Shown: positions 34,181 through 43,103 of the stretch, in pieces
Layout of the letters: each line of letters begins with the position of its first letter
Position numbering within the stretch: the first letter of the stretch is position 1
NCBI GenBank assembly: GCA_046704745.1
Contig: JBJKRL010000148.1
Span: forward strand, 1-64,000
Length of the DNA: 64,000 bases
Direction of reading: 5' to 3'
From: CAWGGS01 sp046704745
Lineage (GTDB): Bacteria > Desulfobacterota > Desulfobulbia > Desulfobulbales > Desulfocapsaceae
Made by a program: the position numbers and the translations under genes
Notes under the pieces: model-generated
Databases searched by the model: none
What the model saw: only the letters and a program-made list of their open reading frames with translations
Told to the model about the DNA's origin: nothing

Positions 34181-34399
34181 GAGCCTCTTGCAAAATGGCC
34201 TTTTTGCCCAACCTCTTTGTTATGCTCAAAATTTTATCCTCGGAAGTACGTGCCCTCAGGGTATAAACTTCGACTCCGATAGCATCTATATGCGCTCCAA
34301 GGGCGCTCGAAGTCTACGCTTATCTCCTGCGGGGCACCTGTGGTAAAATTTCTCGCATGCCTTGATTTTAAACAAAAATCCTCATGTTGCAACAGGCTC
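34181..34399. repeat. MITE-like element with terminal inverted repeats
   Basis: A 219-bp non-coding block bounded by GAGCCTCTTGCAAAATG (34181-34197) and the near-complement CATGTTGCAACAGGCTC (34383-34399), 15 of 17 positions pairing. It contains no ORF of substance. Its right two thirds (34246 on) aligns at roughly 70% by eye with 52171-52280. It sits between the SAP-like gene and the DUF2892 gene. It looks like a small non-autonomous mobile element; no transposase is in the window. Confidence 0.6.
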
Positions 34400-34402
34400 C
34401 TT

Positions 34403-34615
34403 TCACCCCCTTTTTTCCGGCACGCCAATGGACCTTAAAATGACTGCCAACGGACAGAATTTTGAAATTCCATATTGGAAGAGGTTCAGGCCGACAAAGG
34501 CGGTGAAAAACAGCCAGTACTGACTATGGAATACTGGACTTGCTGGAACCCCCAGGGCGAGACTCAAAAGGATAAAACTGCCGGCGATGGTATGAACCCA
34601 GTCTGTAACGATCAT
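34403..34615 (-). CDS. DUF2892-family membrane protein
   Basis: A 70-residue inner-membrane protein with two transmembrane segments. Its pattern (IAGSFILLSLALGVPAS...WLFFTAFVGLNLFQYGISKFCPLAVILRSIGV) matches the DUF2892/YgaP-type membrane domain, which in YgaP is joined to a rhodanese. Here it stands alone, 5 bases downstream of an ArsR-type regulator, so the two are probably one operon. The role may be transport of a sulfur or similar small anion, but this is inference. Confidence 0.82.
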   Translation of the reverse strand: MIVTDWVHTIAGSFILLSLALGVPASPVFHSQYWLFFTAFVGLNLFQYGISKFCPLAVILRSIGVPEKRG

Positions 34616-34620
34616 GTTCC

Positions 34621-34914
34621 TTACTCCTTATTATCTGGGCAGAAAAGTTTCTGCATCTTTGTGATCATATCAAGAATGCGCCTATCGGTAATCCTGTTGT
34701 AGATAAAGTTGGCATCCTTTCTATAATCGATAATTCCTTGGGTTCGGAGGATATTCAGGTGCTGTGAGACGTTTGCATTCGTCGTCTTCACCAGATTCCT
34801 GATGTCGCCTACGGTCAATTCCCGATTTTTTAAAAGACAGAGAATCTTAAGTCTGATCGGGTGCGACATTGATTTTAAAATCTTAGCCAAGGCATCAATT
34901 TGTTCATCTTTCAT
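34621..34914 (-). CDS. ArsR/SmtB-family transcriptional regulator
   Basis: A 97-residue winged-helix repressor. The core reads LKSMSHPIRLKILCLLKNRELTVGDI, and TNANVSQHLNILRTQGIIDYRKDANFIYN is the recognition helix and wing. A metal-binding CxC in the alpha-3 helix is absent (only Cys near the N-terminal core and one at the C-terminus), so the signal may be redox or reactive sulfur, as in other ArsR members beside YgaP-type genes. ATG 34914 has AAAGGA six bases upstream; an in-frame TTG six bases earlier is less likely. Confidence 0.88.
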   Translation of the reverse strand: MKDEQIDALAKILKSMSHPIRLKILCLLKNRELTVGDIRNLVKTTNANVSQHLNILRTQGIIDYRKDANFIYNRITDRRILDMITKMQKLFCPDNKE

Positions 34915-35048
34915 ATACAATCCTTTGTGGTGTTATTTTAGAATTTAATTTAATTCTTTTTTAGCTGTTGTAAAGGCGGCAAAAGAAATTTTTATAGATC
35001 GCAAAGGATAACGATGTCGTTTGGCGGATCTTGCCGCAAAAGTCGGCG

Positions 35049-35497
35049 CCTTTGGTGAACACTGCGTAAATTTGCAGGCACAATTGTTTCTTCTAAATGG
35101 TTTGTGCATTCTGAAGTTTAAAAAATTAACAGTATTTATCCGAAAATCGGTTAGAGCTAAGAGGCAACCTTTTCGCGGGAGGCCGTAAACCCTTCCTTGG
35201 AGGCTTACCAACCAGGCCGCGGGACACCTGTTAAAATGGTACCCCTCAGTTCCTAAGCATTGCGATCATCTCAATTTACGTCATTTGTTGTGCTCGCGAC
35301 GCGAGAATCGTCTTTCCTGAGAAATTCGGGTTAGAGGGGTTTCCCGCTTGAATACGGAAAGAAAAAAGGGTTAATTGATCATAACGACTAGCCCGGATTT
35401 CTCATGAACACTGTGTCAATTTGTTTCAACGGCAGGAAGAGCAAGACATTTTACAGAAACAGGAACGTTATCAAATTTCCACAGTGTTCACCAAAGG
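35049..35497. repeat. Second repeat element with 26-bp inverted ends and an internal copy
   Basis: The 26 bases at 35049-35074 (CCTTTGGTGAACACTG core) recur as a reverse complement at 35472-35497 with 24 of 26 matching. A third, direct copy of the central 19 bases (TGAACACTGTGTCAATTTG) lies at 35405-35423, so 35405-35490 is itself a long inverted repeat. The intergenic stretch 34915-35651 holds no ORF I would support. The arrangement resembles a degenerate MITE or a regulator-binding array. Confidence 0.55.
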
Positions 35498-35651
35498 TCA
35501 GCCCAGGCAGCGCCTTCTTCTGCAGTGTTTAGGCAATGAACATAGTTTATTATAGTCCATTGCCAAAAACTTCGAATCTGACGCCGCCGGAACTGATGAG
35601 AATTGCGAGCTGGGGAAGTTGAAAGATGATATTTTCCGCTACGGAGGACAA

Positions 35652-36230
35652 ATGAAGAGTAAATTGTTGAAACCAAGTGAATGTTATCTCCACATAATTG
35701 ATCCTCAACAAAGTCTGATGGCGCATATACATCGGGCGGAACGGGTAACGGCTGTCATCAAATTGATGCTGGCCTGTGCGAAGATCCTGCATATTCCCGT
35801 CATAGCCAACACCCAATATAAAAAAGGTCTTGGTGAATATGTTGCCGATTTAGAACCGTTGATGGAGGGGATAGCAAGACCTGATAAAACTGAATTCAGC
35901 GCCCTTGCCAACGAGCAAACACAAGCATTGGTTAAAAAGCTGCCGGATACGGTGACAACGCCGATTCTCGTTGGGGTGGAAACCCATATTTGTATCTATC
36001 AAACGGCCATGGCGGCGCTGGATATGGGGCTCGTCCCATGGATTGTGGCGGATGGTGTGTCGTCAAGGACGGTGGAAAATCATGAACTTGGTCTGGATAT
36101 CCTGCGATCCCGCGGGGCCATTGTCGGACCGGCGGAAATGATCGTCTATGAACTGCTTGGCAAGGCCGGAACACCGCAGTTTAAAGAGATTCTGCCGTTT
36201 ATTCTGGATTTTAGCAAAAATATCAAGTAA
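35652..36230 (+). CDS. Isochorismatase-family cysteine hydrolase
   Basis: A 192-residue hydrolase. The catalytic triad pattern is present: Asp in LHIIDPQQSL, Lys in RPDKTEFSA, and Cys in GVETHICIYQTAMAAL. GLVPWIVADGVSSRT is the family C-terminal block. Many such proteins are nicotinamidase-like or act on unknown amides. ATG 35652 is chosen for its GGAGGA ribosome binding site; the ORF extends 11 codons further upstream. No operon partner is evident. Confidence 0.88.
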   Translation: MKSKLLKPSECYLHIIDPQQSLMAHIHRAERVTAVIKLMLACAKILHIPVIANTQYKKGLGEYVADLEPLMEGIARPDKTEFSALANEQTQALVKKLPDTVTTPILVGVETHICIYQTAMAALDMGLVPWIVADGVSSRTVENHELGLDILRSRGAIVGPAEMIVYELLGKAGTPQFKEILPFILDFSKNIK

Positions 36231-36290
36231 GGGACTCGTAAAAAAAGCGATCTGCGTCGGTGTAAATCTGAAGCCGCGATTCCCCTAACC

Positions 36291-36386
36291 TTATGTGTTG
36301 CCAAATCGCTGTTTCAGATACTTCACCGCGTCCAGGAGCTTTTTCCTGAGTTCTTCTGTACTGTAAGATGAATCATAATTAAGATA
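36291..36386 (-). pseudogene. Possible gene remnant or UGA-containing 3' end, antisense to the alaS leader
   Basis: On the reverse strand, 31 codons from 36386 to the stop at 36291 read like a protein C-terminus (STEELRKKLLDAVKYLKQRFG). The frame continues upstream through a TGA at 36387-36389, preceded by codons for AGGCC, but then runs into antisense alaS and meets another stop without a usual start codon. It may be a decayed gene end, or chance. A selenocysteine reading of the UGA was considered and is not supported by a start codon. Confidence 0.3.
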
Positions 36387-36416
36387 TCAACAACAACCAC
36401 CTGCGAAGAAAAAGCT

Positions 36417-39062
36417 ATGACTGGAAATGAATTGCGTGCCAAATTTTTAGAGTATTTTCAGAAAAACGGCCATACCGTTGTCGAGAGTTCTTCTCTTGTG
36501 CCAGCCGACGATCCTACACTGCTGTTTACCAATGCCGGAATGGTACAGTTCAAGACCGTGTTTATGGGGGAGGACAAACGAAATTATGTGCGGGCTACGA
36601 CCAGTCAGCGTTGTGTTCGCGCCGGTGGAAAACATAATGACTTGGAAAACGTCGGATATACTGCCCGGCATCATACCTTTTTTGAGATGCTCGGCAATTT
36701 TTCCTTTGGTGATTATTTCAAAGAAGAGGCAATTCGGTTTGCCTGGGAGTTTTTAACCGAGGAGCTTCGTCTGCCCAAAGAGAAACTCTGGGTCACCATC
36801 TTTGACGACGATGACGAGGCCCAAGCTCTCTGGGAAAAGGTGGAGGGGTTGTTGGATGGCCGCATCGTCCGGATGGGAGAAAAAGATAATTTCTGGGCCA
36901 TGGGGGATACCGGTCCTTGCGGCCCGTGTTCGGAGATCCACCTTGATCAGGGAGTGGAGGCAGGCTGCGGTAAGCCTGATTGTGCCTTGGGCTGTGATTG
37001 CGATCGTTTCCTTGAACTTTGGAATCTGGTCTTCATGCAGTTCAACAGGGCGGCGGACGGGACCATGACCAGACTTCCCAAGCCGAGTATTGATACCGGA
37101 ATGGGGCTGGAGCGGGTGGCCGCCGTTTTGCAGGGAAAGTTCAACAACTATGATTCGGATCTTTTTGCTCCGATTATGTCCTGCCTGGAAAAACTCTCCG
37201 GTCGCGGATATGGGAAAAATACCGATGACAATGTGGCCATGCGCGTCATTGCCGATCATTCCCGGGCAACGGCATTTCTGGTTGCCGACGGAGTGTTGCC
37301 GGGAAACGAGGGCCGCGGGTATGTATTAAGACGCATTATGCGGCGGGCCATCCGTTACGGCAAGACACTTGGACTCAACAAAGCTTTTATGGATATGGTA
37401 ACGGCCGTGGTCATAGATTCCATGGAACATGCCTATCCTCATCTTGGAAGTGCAAAAGAACTGTTGAAAAAGGTTGTAAATAACGAAGAAGAGAGGTTCC
37501 GCGGCACCCTGGAAAACGGCTTGACAATTCTCGATCAGGAAATTTCAAGGCTGAAAAAGCACAAGGAAAAGATCATTGGCGGAGATTTTATTTTTAAACT
37601 CTATGACACCTATGGTTTTCCAGTTGATATTGTGCGAGATATCTCCTTTGAGAGAAAGATCAATTTTGATGAGGCCGGTTTTACTCGGGCAATGGAGAGA
37701 CAGCGTAAAAAATCAAGGGCTTCCCAGAAAGGAGAGGGTATTCGGCTGCGTGAAGATGGGGTGAAAAAACTCCTTGAATCCGGCAAGAAGACGGAATTTG
37801 TCGGATATGAAAAGCTCGCCGTCGACACCGTTGTTGAGGCCCTTTTGGATGCCGATGGGCATGAGAGCAGTTCCTTGACGGCAGGCGGTCGGGGGAAATT
37901 GTATGTCCCTGTTACGCCTTTCTATGCAGAATCAGGTGGTCAGTTAGGCGATAAAGGAATAGTCAGCTGGGAGGGCGGTAAAGCCGCTGTAATATCGACC
38001 ATGGCTGAAGGGGTGCTGATTTTTCATGAGATTGTGGTGAAGGAGGGCAGTCTTACTCCCGGCCGGAAAATACAACTTGCAGTGGGGGAGGGACCACGTT
38101 TAGATACCGCCGCCAATCATACCGCAACCCATCTTTTGCAGGCGGCGATGAAGCAGGTGCTTGGGGATCATATAAAACAGGCAGGCTCCTTGGTGGAGCC
38201 TGAGCGCTTGCGTTTTGATTTCACTCATTTTTCACCGGTAACGCCTAAAGAAATAGGAGAAATCGAGCGTCTGGTAAATCAGCGAATCAGGGCCAACCAG
38301 CAGGTCGGCACCAAAATTCTGGCCAGGGAAGAGGCCCTGCGGGAGGGAGCGACGGCCCTGTTTGGAGAGAAATACGGCGAAACCGTGCGTGTTGTCACTG
38401 TGGAAGGCTTCAGTAAAGAACTTTGCGGTGGCACCCATGTTCGGGCCACCGGGGATATAGGTGTTTTCAAAATCATCTCTGAGGGAGGGATTGCCTCAGG
38501 GGTCAGGAGGATAGAGGCCTTGACCGGACGGGCTGCCTTTGATTATCTGCAGTCCATCAGTCGGCGTGAAGCAGAGTTGGCCTCCTTGTTGAATGTCCCG
38601 GCCGAAGATATAGCAACCAAAGTTAAGATTATTCTTACCAACCAGAAAAATCTGGAAAAACAGGTAGCTCAATTATCGACCCGGCTTGCCAGTTCAGATC
38701 TGGAAAGCCTTATGAAAAACGCTAAAGAAGTTGCAGGAATACGGGTTGTTGCGGCCCAGATTCCTCTTGACAGTGCCAAAACCTTAAGAGAGGTGGGAGA
38801 CAAGGTTCGGGATGGCCTTGATTCAGGTGTTGCCGTATTGGGAGGAGTTATCAAAGACAAGGTTGCGTTGTTGGCAATTGTTACCAAAGACCTTACTGAC
38901 AGAATAAGTGCAGGCGATATCGTGGCCAGGGTTGCAGCCGTTGTCGGCGGCAGAGGAGGCGGCAGACCTGACATGGCTCAGGCCGGAGGCGATAGAGTGG
39001 ATAAGCTTGGGGAGGCTATCAGATCGGTTCCAAGCCATGTCTCCCAGATCCTCGGTTCCTGA
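36417..39062 (+). CDS. alaS: Alanyl-tRNA synthetase
   Basis: An 881-residue class II synthetase, full length. It has an N-terminal catalytic core (FTNAGMVQFK, TSQRCVRAGGKHNDLENVG), a tRNA-binding middle, the editing domain zinc motifs NHTATHLLQA and CGGTHV, and a C-terminal oligomerisation/DHHA1 domain ending GGRGGGRPDMAQAGG. It charges tRNA-Ala and edits mischarged Ser or Gly. It is monocistronic, with a palindromic hairpin after it. Confidence 0.97.
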   Translation: MTGNELRAKFLEYFQKNGHTVVESSSLVPADDPTLLFTNAGMVQFKTVFMGEDKRNYVRATTSQRCVRAGGKHNDLENVGYTARHHTFFEMLGNFSFGDYFKEEAIRFAWEFLTEELRLPKEKLWVTIFDDDDEAQALWEKVEGLLDGRIVRMGEKDNFWAMGDTGPCGPCSEIHLDQGVEAGCGKPDCALGCDCDRFLELWNLVFMQFNRAADGTMTRLPKPSIDTGMGLERVAAVLQGKFNNYDSDLFAPIMSCLEKLSGRGYGKNTDDNVAMRVIADHSRATAFLVADGVLPGNEGRGYVLRRIMRRAIRYGKTLGLNKAFMDMVTAVVIDSMEHAYPHLGSAKELLKKVVNNEEERFRGTLENGLTILDQEISRLKKHKEKIIGGDFIFKLYDTYGFPVDIVRDISFERKINFDEAGFTRAMERQRKKSRASQKGEGIRLREDGVKKLLESGKKTEFVGYEKLAVDTVVEALLDADGHESSSLTAGGRGKLYVPVTPFYAESGGQLGDKGIVSWEGGKAAVISTMAEGVLIFHEIVVKEGSLTPGRKIQLAVGEGPRLDTAANHTATHLLQAAMKQVLGDHIKQAGSLVEPERLRFDFTHFSPVTPKEIGEIERLVNQRIRANQQVGTKILAREEALREGATALFGEKYGETVRVVTVEGFSKELCGGTHVRATGDIGVFKIISEGGIASGVRRIEALTGRAAFDYLQSISRREAELASLLNVPAEDIATKVKIILTNQKNLEKQVAQLSTRLASSDLESLMKNAKEVAGIRVVAAQIPLDSAKTLREVGDKVRDGLDSGVAVLGGVIKDKVALLAIVTKDLTDRISAGDIVARVAAVVGGRGGGRPDMAQAGGDRVDKLGEAIRSVPSHVSQILGS

Positions 39063-39079
39063 CCTAAATCTATCGAACA

Positions 39080-39112
39080 GACATGGCCGGGCCATAACAG
39101 CACGGCCATGTC
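39080..39112. terminator. Hairpin downstream of alaS
   Basis: A perfect 10-bp inverted repeat, GACATGGCCG (39080-39089) and CGGCCATGTC (39103-39112), 17 bases after the alaS stop. There is no T-tract, so it may be a weak terminator or an mRNA 3'-end protector. Confidence 0.45.
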
Positions 39113-39871
39113 GAACAATGAAAATCGGAGCTCCGATAAACGCCCTTCACTTTGGGTTCGATTTCCTGGTGAACATTTTGTCGACTCCTGAAGACCAACC
39201 TTTTTATATTCCTTTCCTGCTCTCGTAACCAATAAGCTGTTTTCGGAGTAGGATCTCACGCTTCCTAACATTTAATTGTGCTGAAAAATAAAGTTTGAGG
39301 ATGGTTTAGATAGATTTCAGGTTCTATTTATTTTTTCTCTCTCTATTAGACAGGGAGGCACCCTGCCGGTAGAAACCTCGACACTGGAATATTTTGTTTA
39401 GAAGAGATGGTATCATCATCTTTGCCGCCTGCAAGAAGGTCTCACAATGCCATGCTTTTCTACAACATCTCTTGGTTGGTGAAAAAAAAGGAATAAAGAA
39501 GAGGAACGTGGTCCTGTCGGGAAGATTATGCGGTCTGAGTGATCCTCATCGATTTTCCTGATGTTGAGGTCTACTACATACTATAAAGTAGTTGACACAG
39601 GCGATTATTTACAGTAAGAATTTCTCCGGTTGTGAATGACCATTCATTTTTATCGACTGGGCAAGAAGTTTACTCGTCGATGGATAAGTGTTGTAACTCG
39701 TTGATTTATCGTGTTGCTTCTGCATATCCGTGGATTTTTGGCGAGTTGGTCGTTTTGGGCATGGATGGTTGTCCAATTGTGCACGTGTTTATTTGATAGT
39801 TTTAGGTAAGTCCGCATTCAATTTTGAATGCTGAATTTTATAAAACTTAAGTTGAGCGGGAGAGGGCAAAC
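39113..39871. other. Long non-coding leader between alaS and the F1 ATP synthase genes
   Basis: About 760 bases without a credible gene. It contains a probable promoter at 39592-39620 and several AT-rich stretches. If that promoter is used, the atp transcript would carry a leader of about 245 bases. The part before the promoter shows nothing recognisable. Confidence 0.5.
39592..39620 (+). promoter_or_regulatory. Probable promoter of the atpF'-F-H-A-G-D-C operon
   Basis: TTGACA (39592-39597), a 17-base spacer and TAAGAA (39615-39620). Just upstream is an imperfect palindrome, CTACaTACTATAAaGTAG (about 39574-39591), that might be an operator. Confidence 0.5.
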
Positions 39872-40297
39872 ATGGTTACGTTGGATATCACTTTGTTCAT
39901 TCAGATGATAAACGCCATTGTCTTGATGTTTATCCTGAATGTGGTCCTGTACAAACCTGTACGAAAGGTTTTGCGTGACAGAGCCGAGATGATGAAAGGG
40001 ATGCAAGCCGAAATTGCCAGGGTTCAGGAAAATGCGCGCCTGAGGCAGGAAGAAGTCGATAAAAAAATGGCCAAGGCGTCAGGAAAGGCAAAGGCTGCCC
40101 TGGATTCTGCAAGGGCCGATGCGGCAGCTGCAGGAGATTCGAAACTTGCTGCGATCAAGGCTGAGGCTGATGAGGGGAAGGAGAAGAGAATGGCGGAGGT
40201 TCGTTCTCAAGTTCAAGACGCCGCAAAAGGACTTCAAGCAAATCTCGATGGGTTTGCCGTCTCCATGGCTAGCAAAATTCTGGGAAGGAGTCTCTAA
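39872..40297 (+). CDS. atpF': ATP synthase F0 subunit b' (b-type)
   Basis: A 141-residue stalk subunit. It has one N-terminal transmembrane helix (about 5-28, ITLFIQMINAIVLMFILNVVLYKPV) followed by a continuous charged coiled coil rich in Ala, Glu, Lys and Arg. It lies first in the operon, 2 bases before a second b-type gene, the b'/b arrangement also found in photosynthetic bacteria and many deltaproteobacteria. Together they form a heterodimeric peripheral stalk. Confidence 0.88.
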   Translation: MVTLDITLFIQMINAIVLMFILNVVLYKPVRKVLRDRAEMMKGMQAEIARVQENARLRQEEVDKKMAKASGKAKAALDSARADAAAAGDSKLAAIKAEADEGKEKRMAEVRSQVQDAAKGLQANLDGFAVSMASKILGRSL

Positions 40298-40299
40298 CG

Positions 40300-41019
40300 A
40301 TGAAAGGAGTGAAACGAGTAGCCAGGGGAACGATTCTGGTCGTTGTGACACTCTGGTTTGCCCTGTCCTTCGGGACTGTCTGGGCAACAGAGAATGTTAC
40401 TCCCGATACGGCCGGACAGACCAGTCATGCAGTGGTTGCCCAAGGGCATGGGAAGGAAGTTAAAGCTGCTGTTCATGAAGAAACAAAAGCCACCGAGCAT
40501 GGAGCCGCCGAACACGGTGAAGGGCCAATATTCACCAAGGACAAGTTGAAAGACCTCGGTTTTAGGTTTATGAACTTTGCAGTCCTTCTTGGCATTCTGT
40601 TATATTTTGGAGCCAAACCTATCGCTGCCAGTTTAAGCGGCAGGAAAAACAAGATAAAGAACGATATAGAAGACTTGCAGGCCAAAAAAGCCGAGGCGGA
40701 AAAATCGTTTAAAGCGTTTGAAGCCAAGCTGGCAAGCATCGAAGCCGAAATCGACACCATCGTGGAAAAGGCTGTTGCCCAGGCCGAGATTGAAAAGGGC
40801 AGAATCCTAGAAAAGGCGGAACAGGCAGCGGCGGATATACAACGACAGGCTGAATTGGCTATCCAGCATGAGATTGTGGAGGCCAAGAGGACGCTGAAAA
40901 ACGATATTGCAGATCAAGCTGCAGTCATGGCTGAAGAGTTGATTAAAAAGAACCTCACTGCTGCAGATCAGGTAAAGATCATTGAAAATTATCTCGTCAA
41001 AGTGGGGGCCGTCCAGTGA
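40300..41019 (+). CDS. atpF: ATP synthase F0 subunit b, with extra N-terminal region
   Basis: A 239-residue stalk subunit, much longer than the usual 160. It begins with a signal-peptide-like segment (1-29, ending VWA) and then a polar His/Glu-rich stretch (about 30-75, with repeats of the type TEHGAAEHGEG). The normal transmembrane helix (about 86-104) and the coiled coil follow. The N-terminal part would lie in the periplasm if processed. It overlaps atpH by 4 bases. Confidence 0.88.
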   Translation: MKGVKRVARGTILVVVTLWFALSFGTVWATENVTPDTAGQTSHAVVAQGHGKEVKAAVHEETKATEHGAAEHGEGPIFTKDKLKDLGFRFMNFAVLLGILLYFGAKPIAASLSGRKNKIKNDIEDLQAKKAEAEKSFKAFEAKLASIEAEIDTIVEKAVAQAEIEKGRILEKAEQAAADIQRQAELAIQHEIVEAKRTLKNDIADQAAVMAEELIKKNLTAADQVKIIENYLVKVGAVQ

Positions 41020-41561
41020 AACAGACAATTTTAGCACGCAGGTACGCCAAGGCGCTCTTTACCGTCGGCAAAGAGAACGGCCAGTTCGAGAACTATAACG
41101 AGACCCTGCAGGGGCTCGCAAGCTTGTATAAAACACATCCGGACGTGGTAGATGCCCTGACCAATCCACTCTATCCGCTCGAGTTTAGAGAGAAGGTCAT
41201 GGTCGGAATCGTGAAATCATCCGGTGTGGATAAGGTCATGGGGAATTTCCTGAATCTGCTCGTTGAGAAAAAACGGGCTGAAATTCTTCCCGAAATTGCA
41301 GAAGAGTTCCAGATCATGGTTGATTCTGAAAAAAATATCAGCCATGGGACCATAGTTTCAGCTATAGAGCTCAGTAAAAAATTGCAGGCCGATGTTCAGG
41401 CCACACTAGAGAAATTAACAGGCAAGAAAGTTGAGCTGTCGACCAGCGTCGATCCATCTCTGATTGGTGGAATAATCGCCAAGGTTGGCGATCTTGTTTT
41501 GGACGGCAGCATCAGGACACAGCTTGCAGGTTTAAAAGATTCCATTAAGGGGAGAGAATAG
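41016..41561 (+). CDS. atpH: ATP synthase F1 subunit delta
   Basis: A 181-residue subunit joining the F1 head to the b stalk. It has the helical N-terminal domain (ARRYAKALFTVGKENGQ) and the C-terminal signature DPSLIGGIIAKVGDLVLDGSIR. It starts within the end of atpF, and its TAG stop is followed directly by the atpA ATG, so translation of b, delta and alpha is tightly coupled. Confidence 0.94.
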   Translation: MKQTILARRYAKALFTVGKENGQFENYNETLQGLASLYKTHPDVVDALTNPLYPLEFREKVMVGIVKSSGVDKVMGNFLNLLVEKKRAEILPEIAEEFQIMVDSEKNISHGTIVSAIELSKKLQADVQATLEKLTGKKVELSTSVDPSLIGGIIAKVGDLVLDGSIRTQLAGLKDSIKGRE

Positions 41562-43085
41562 ATGCAGATCAAAGCCGAAGAAATCAGTCAGATTATCAAA
41601 GATCAGATTGGGGAGTATGAGACAAGTATTGACCTTAATGAGACCGGTACCGTTATCTCTGTCGGTGACGGTATCGCACGTATCTATGGTGTACAGAACT
41701 GTATGGCCATGGAGCTTCTCGAATTCCCCGGCGGAATCATGGGACTTGCACTGAACCTGGAGGAGGACAACGTCGGTTGTGCCGTTCTCGGAAGTGTTCA
41801 AAGTATCAAGGAAGGTGATATTGTCAAACGTACCGGCAGAATTGCCGAGGTTCCGGTTGGGCCTGAAATGGAAGGCCGCGTCGTTGACGGCATCGGCCAG
41901 CCCATTGACGGACAGGGACCCCTCAAAGCAAAATTGACCTCCAAAATAGAGGTTCTGGCTCCAGGCGTTATTGCCAGGAAAGGTGTGCATGAACCCTGCT
42001 ACACCGGTTCCAAGGCTGTCGATGCCATGACTCCTGTCGGCCGCGGGCAACGTGAGCTTGTCATCGGTGACCGCCAGATCGGCAAAACCGCACTCTGTGT
42101 CGATGCCATCATCGCTCAGAAAGAGACAGATGTACATTGTATCTATGTTGCTGTTGGTCAGAAGAAATCCACCGTCGCCCTGGTTGTCGAGGCTCTGAGG
42201 AAACACGGTGCCATGGCCTATACCACAGTCGTTGCCGCCTGTGCTTCCGATCCTGCACCGATGCAGTACATCGCCCCGTTTGCCGGATGTGCCATGGGTG
42301 AGTATTTCCGCGACAATGGTCAGCATGCACTGATCATCTACGACGACCTGTCCAAGCAGGCAGTTTCTTACCGCGAGCTTTCACTTCTGCTTCGTCGTCC
42401 GCCAGGACGTGAGGCCTATCCCGGTGACATCTTCTTCAACCATTCGCGTCTTCTGGAGCGGGCTTCTAAAGTGAACGACGAACTGGGAGCAGGCTCTCTG
42501 ACGGCTCTGCCTATCATCGAGACCCAGGCAGGCGACGTTTCCGCGTTCATACCTACAAACGTTATTTCCATTACCGACGGCCAGGTGTATCTCGAGCCGA
42601 ACCTGTTCTTCTCAGGCGTTCGTCCTGCCATCAACGTCGGTCTGTCCGTATCCCGTGTCGGCGGTGCCGCCCAGGTCAAGGCAATGAAGCAGGTAGCAGG
42701 AACCCTGCGCCTCGATCTTGCCCAGTACCGTGAGCTGGCAGCCTTTGCCGCCTTCGGCTCCGATCTGGACGCTGCAACCCAAGCTCAGTTGACACGAGGC
42801 GAAAGGTTGGTCGAGATCCTCAAGCAACCGCAATATCAGCCGCTGCCCATGGAGAAACAGGTATGCATTCTCTTTGCCGGAACCAACGGCTACCTCGACA
42901 AACTGCCCGTAGACAGTCTGGCATCCTATGAGCAGGAGATGTACGCCTACATAGAATCGAACGATCCTTCCATCTTATCCGACCTTAAGGAGCAAATGGT
43001 CTTCACCGATGAAATTAAGGAGAAACTGAATAAAGCCCTGACCAGCTTTGGTAATACTTTCAAGGCAACCAAAGGTCTTAACTAA
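41562..43085 (+). CDS. atpA: ATP synthase F1 subunit alpha
   Basis: A 507-residue nucleotide-binding, non-catalytic subunit of the F1 hexamer. Walker A is GDRQIGKT, and the signatures PGREAYPGDIFF and ISITDGQVYLEPNLF are intact. Its length is normal. It abuts atpH with zero spacing. Confidence 0.97.
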   Translation: MQIKAEEISQIIKDQIGEYETSIDLNETGTVISVGDGIARIYGVQNCMAMELLEFPGGIMGLALNLEEDNVGCAVLGSVQSIKEGDIVKRTGRIAEVPVGPEMEGRVVDGIGQPIDGQGPLKAKLTSKIEVLAPGVIARKGVHEPCYTGSKAVDAMTPVGRGQRELVIGDRQIGKTALCVDAIIAQKETDVHCIYVAVGQKKSTVALVVEALRKHGAMAYTTVVAACASDPAPMQYIAPFAGCAMGEYFRDNGQHALIIYDDLSKQAVSYRELSLLLRRPPGREAYPGDIFFNHSRLLERASKVNDELGAGSLTALPIIETQAGDVSAFIPTNVISITDGQVYLEPNLFFSGVRPAINVGLSVSRVGGAAQVKAMKQVAGTLRLDLAQYRELAAFAAFGSDLDAATQAQLTRGERLVEILKQPQYQPLPMEKQVCILFAGTNGYLDKLPVDSLASYEQEMYAYIESNDPSILSDLKEQMVFTDEIKEKLNKALTSFGNTFKATKGLN

Positions 43086-43103
43086 TCAAAGATAGGTCCA
43101 GCT

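Noticed and set aside
34945..35211. 88-codon reverse ORF in the 35-kb gap
   Set aside because: Composition is basic and random-looking, it overlaps the repeat element, and there is no ribosome binding site.
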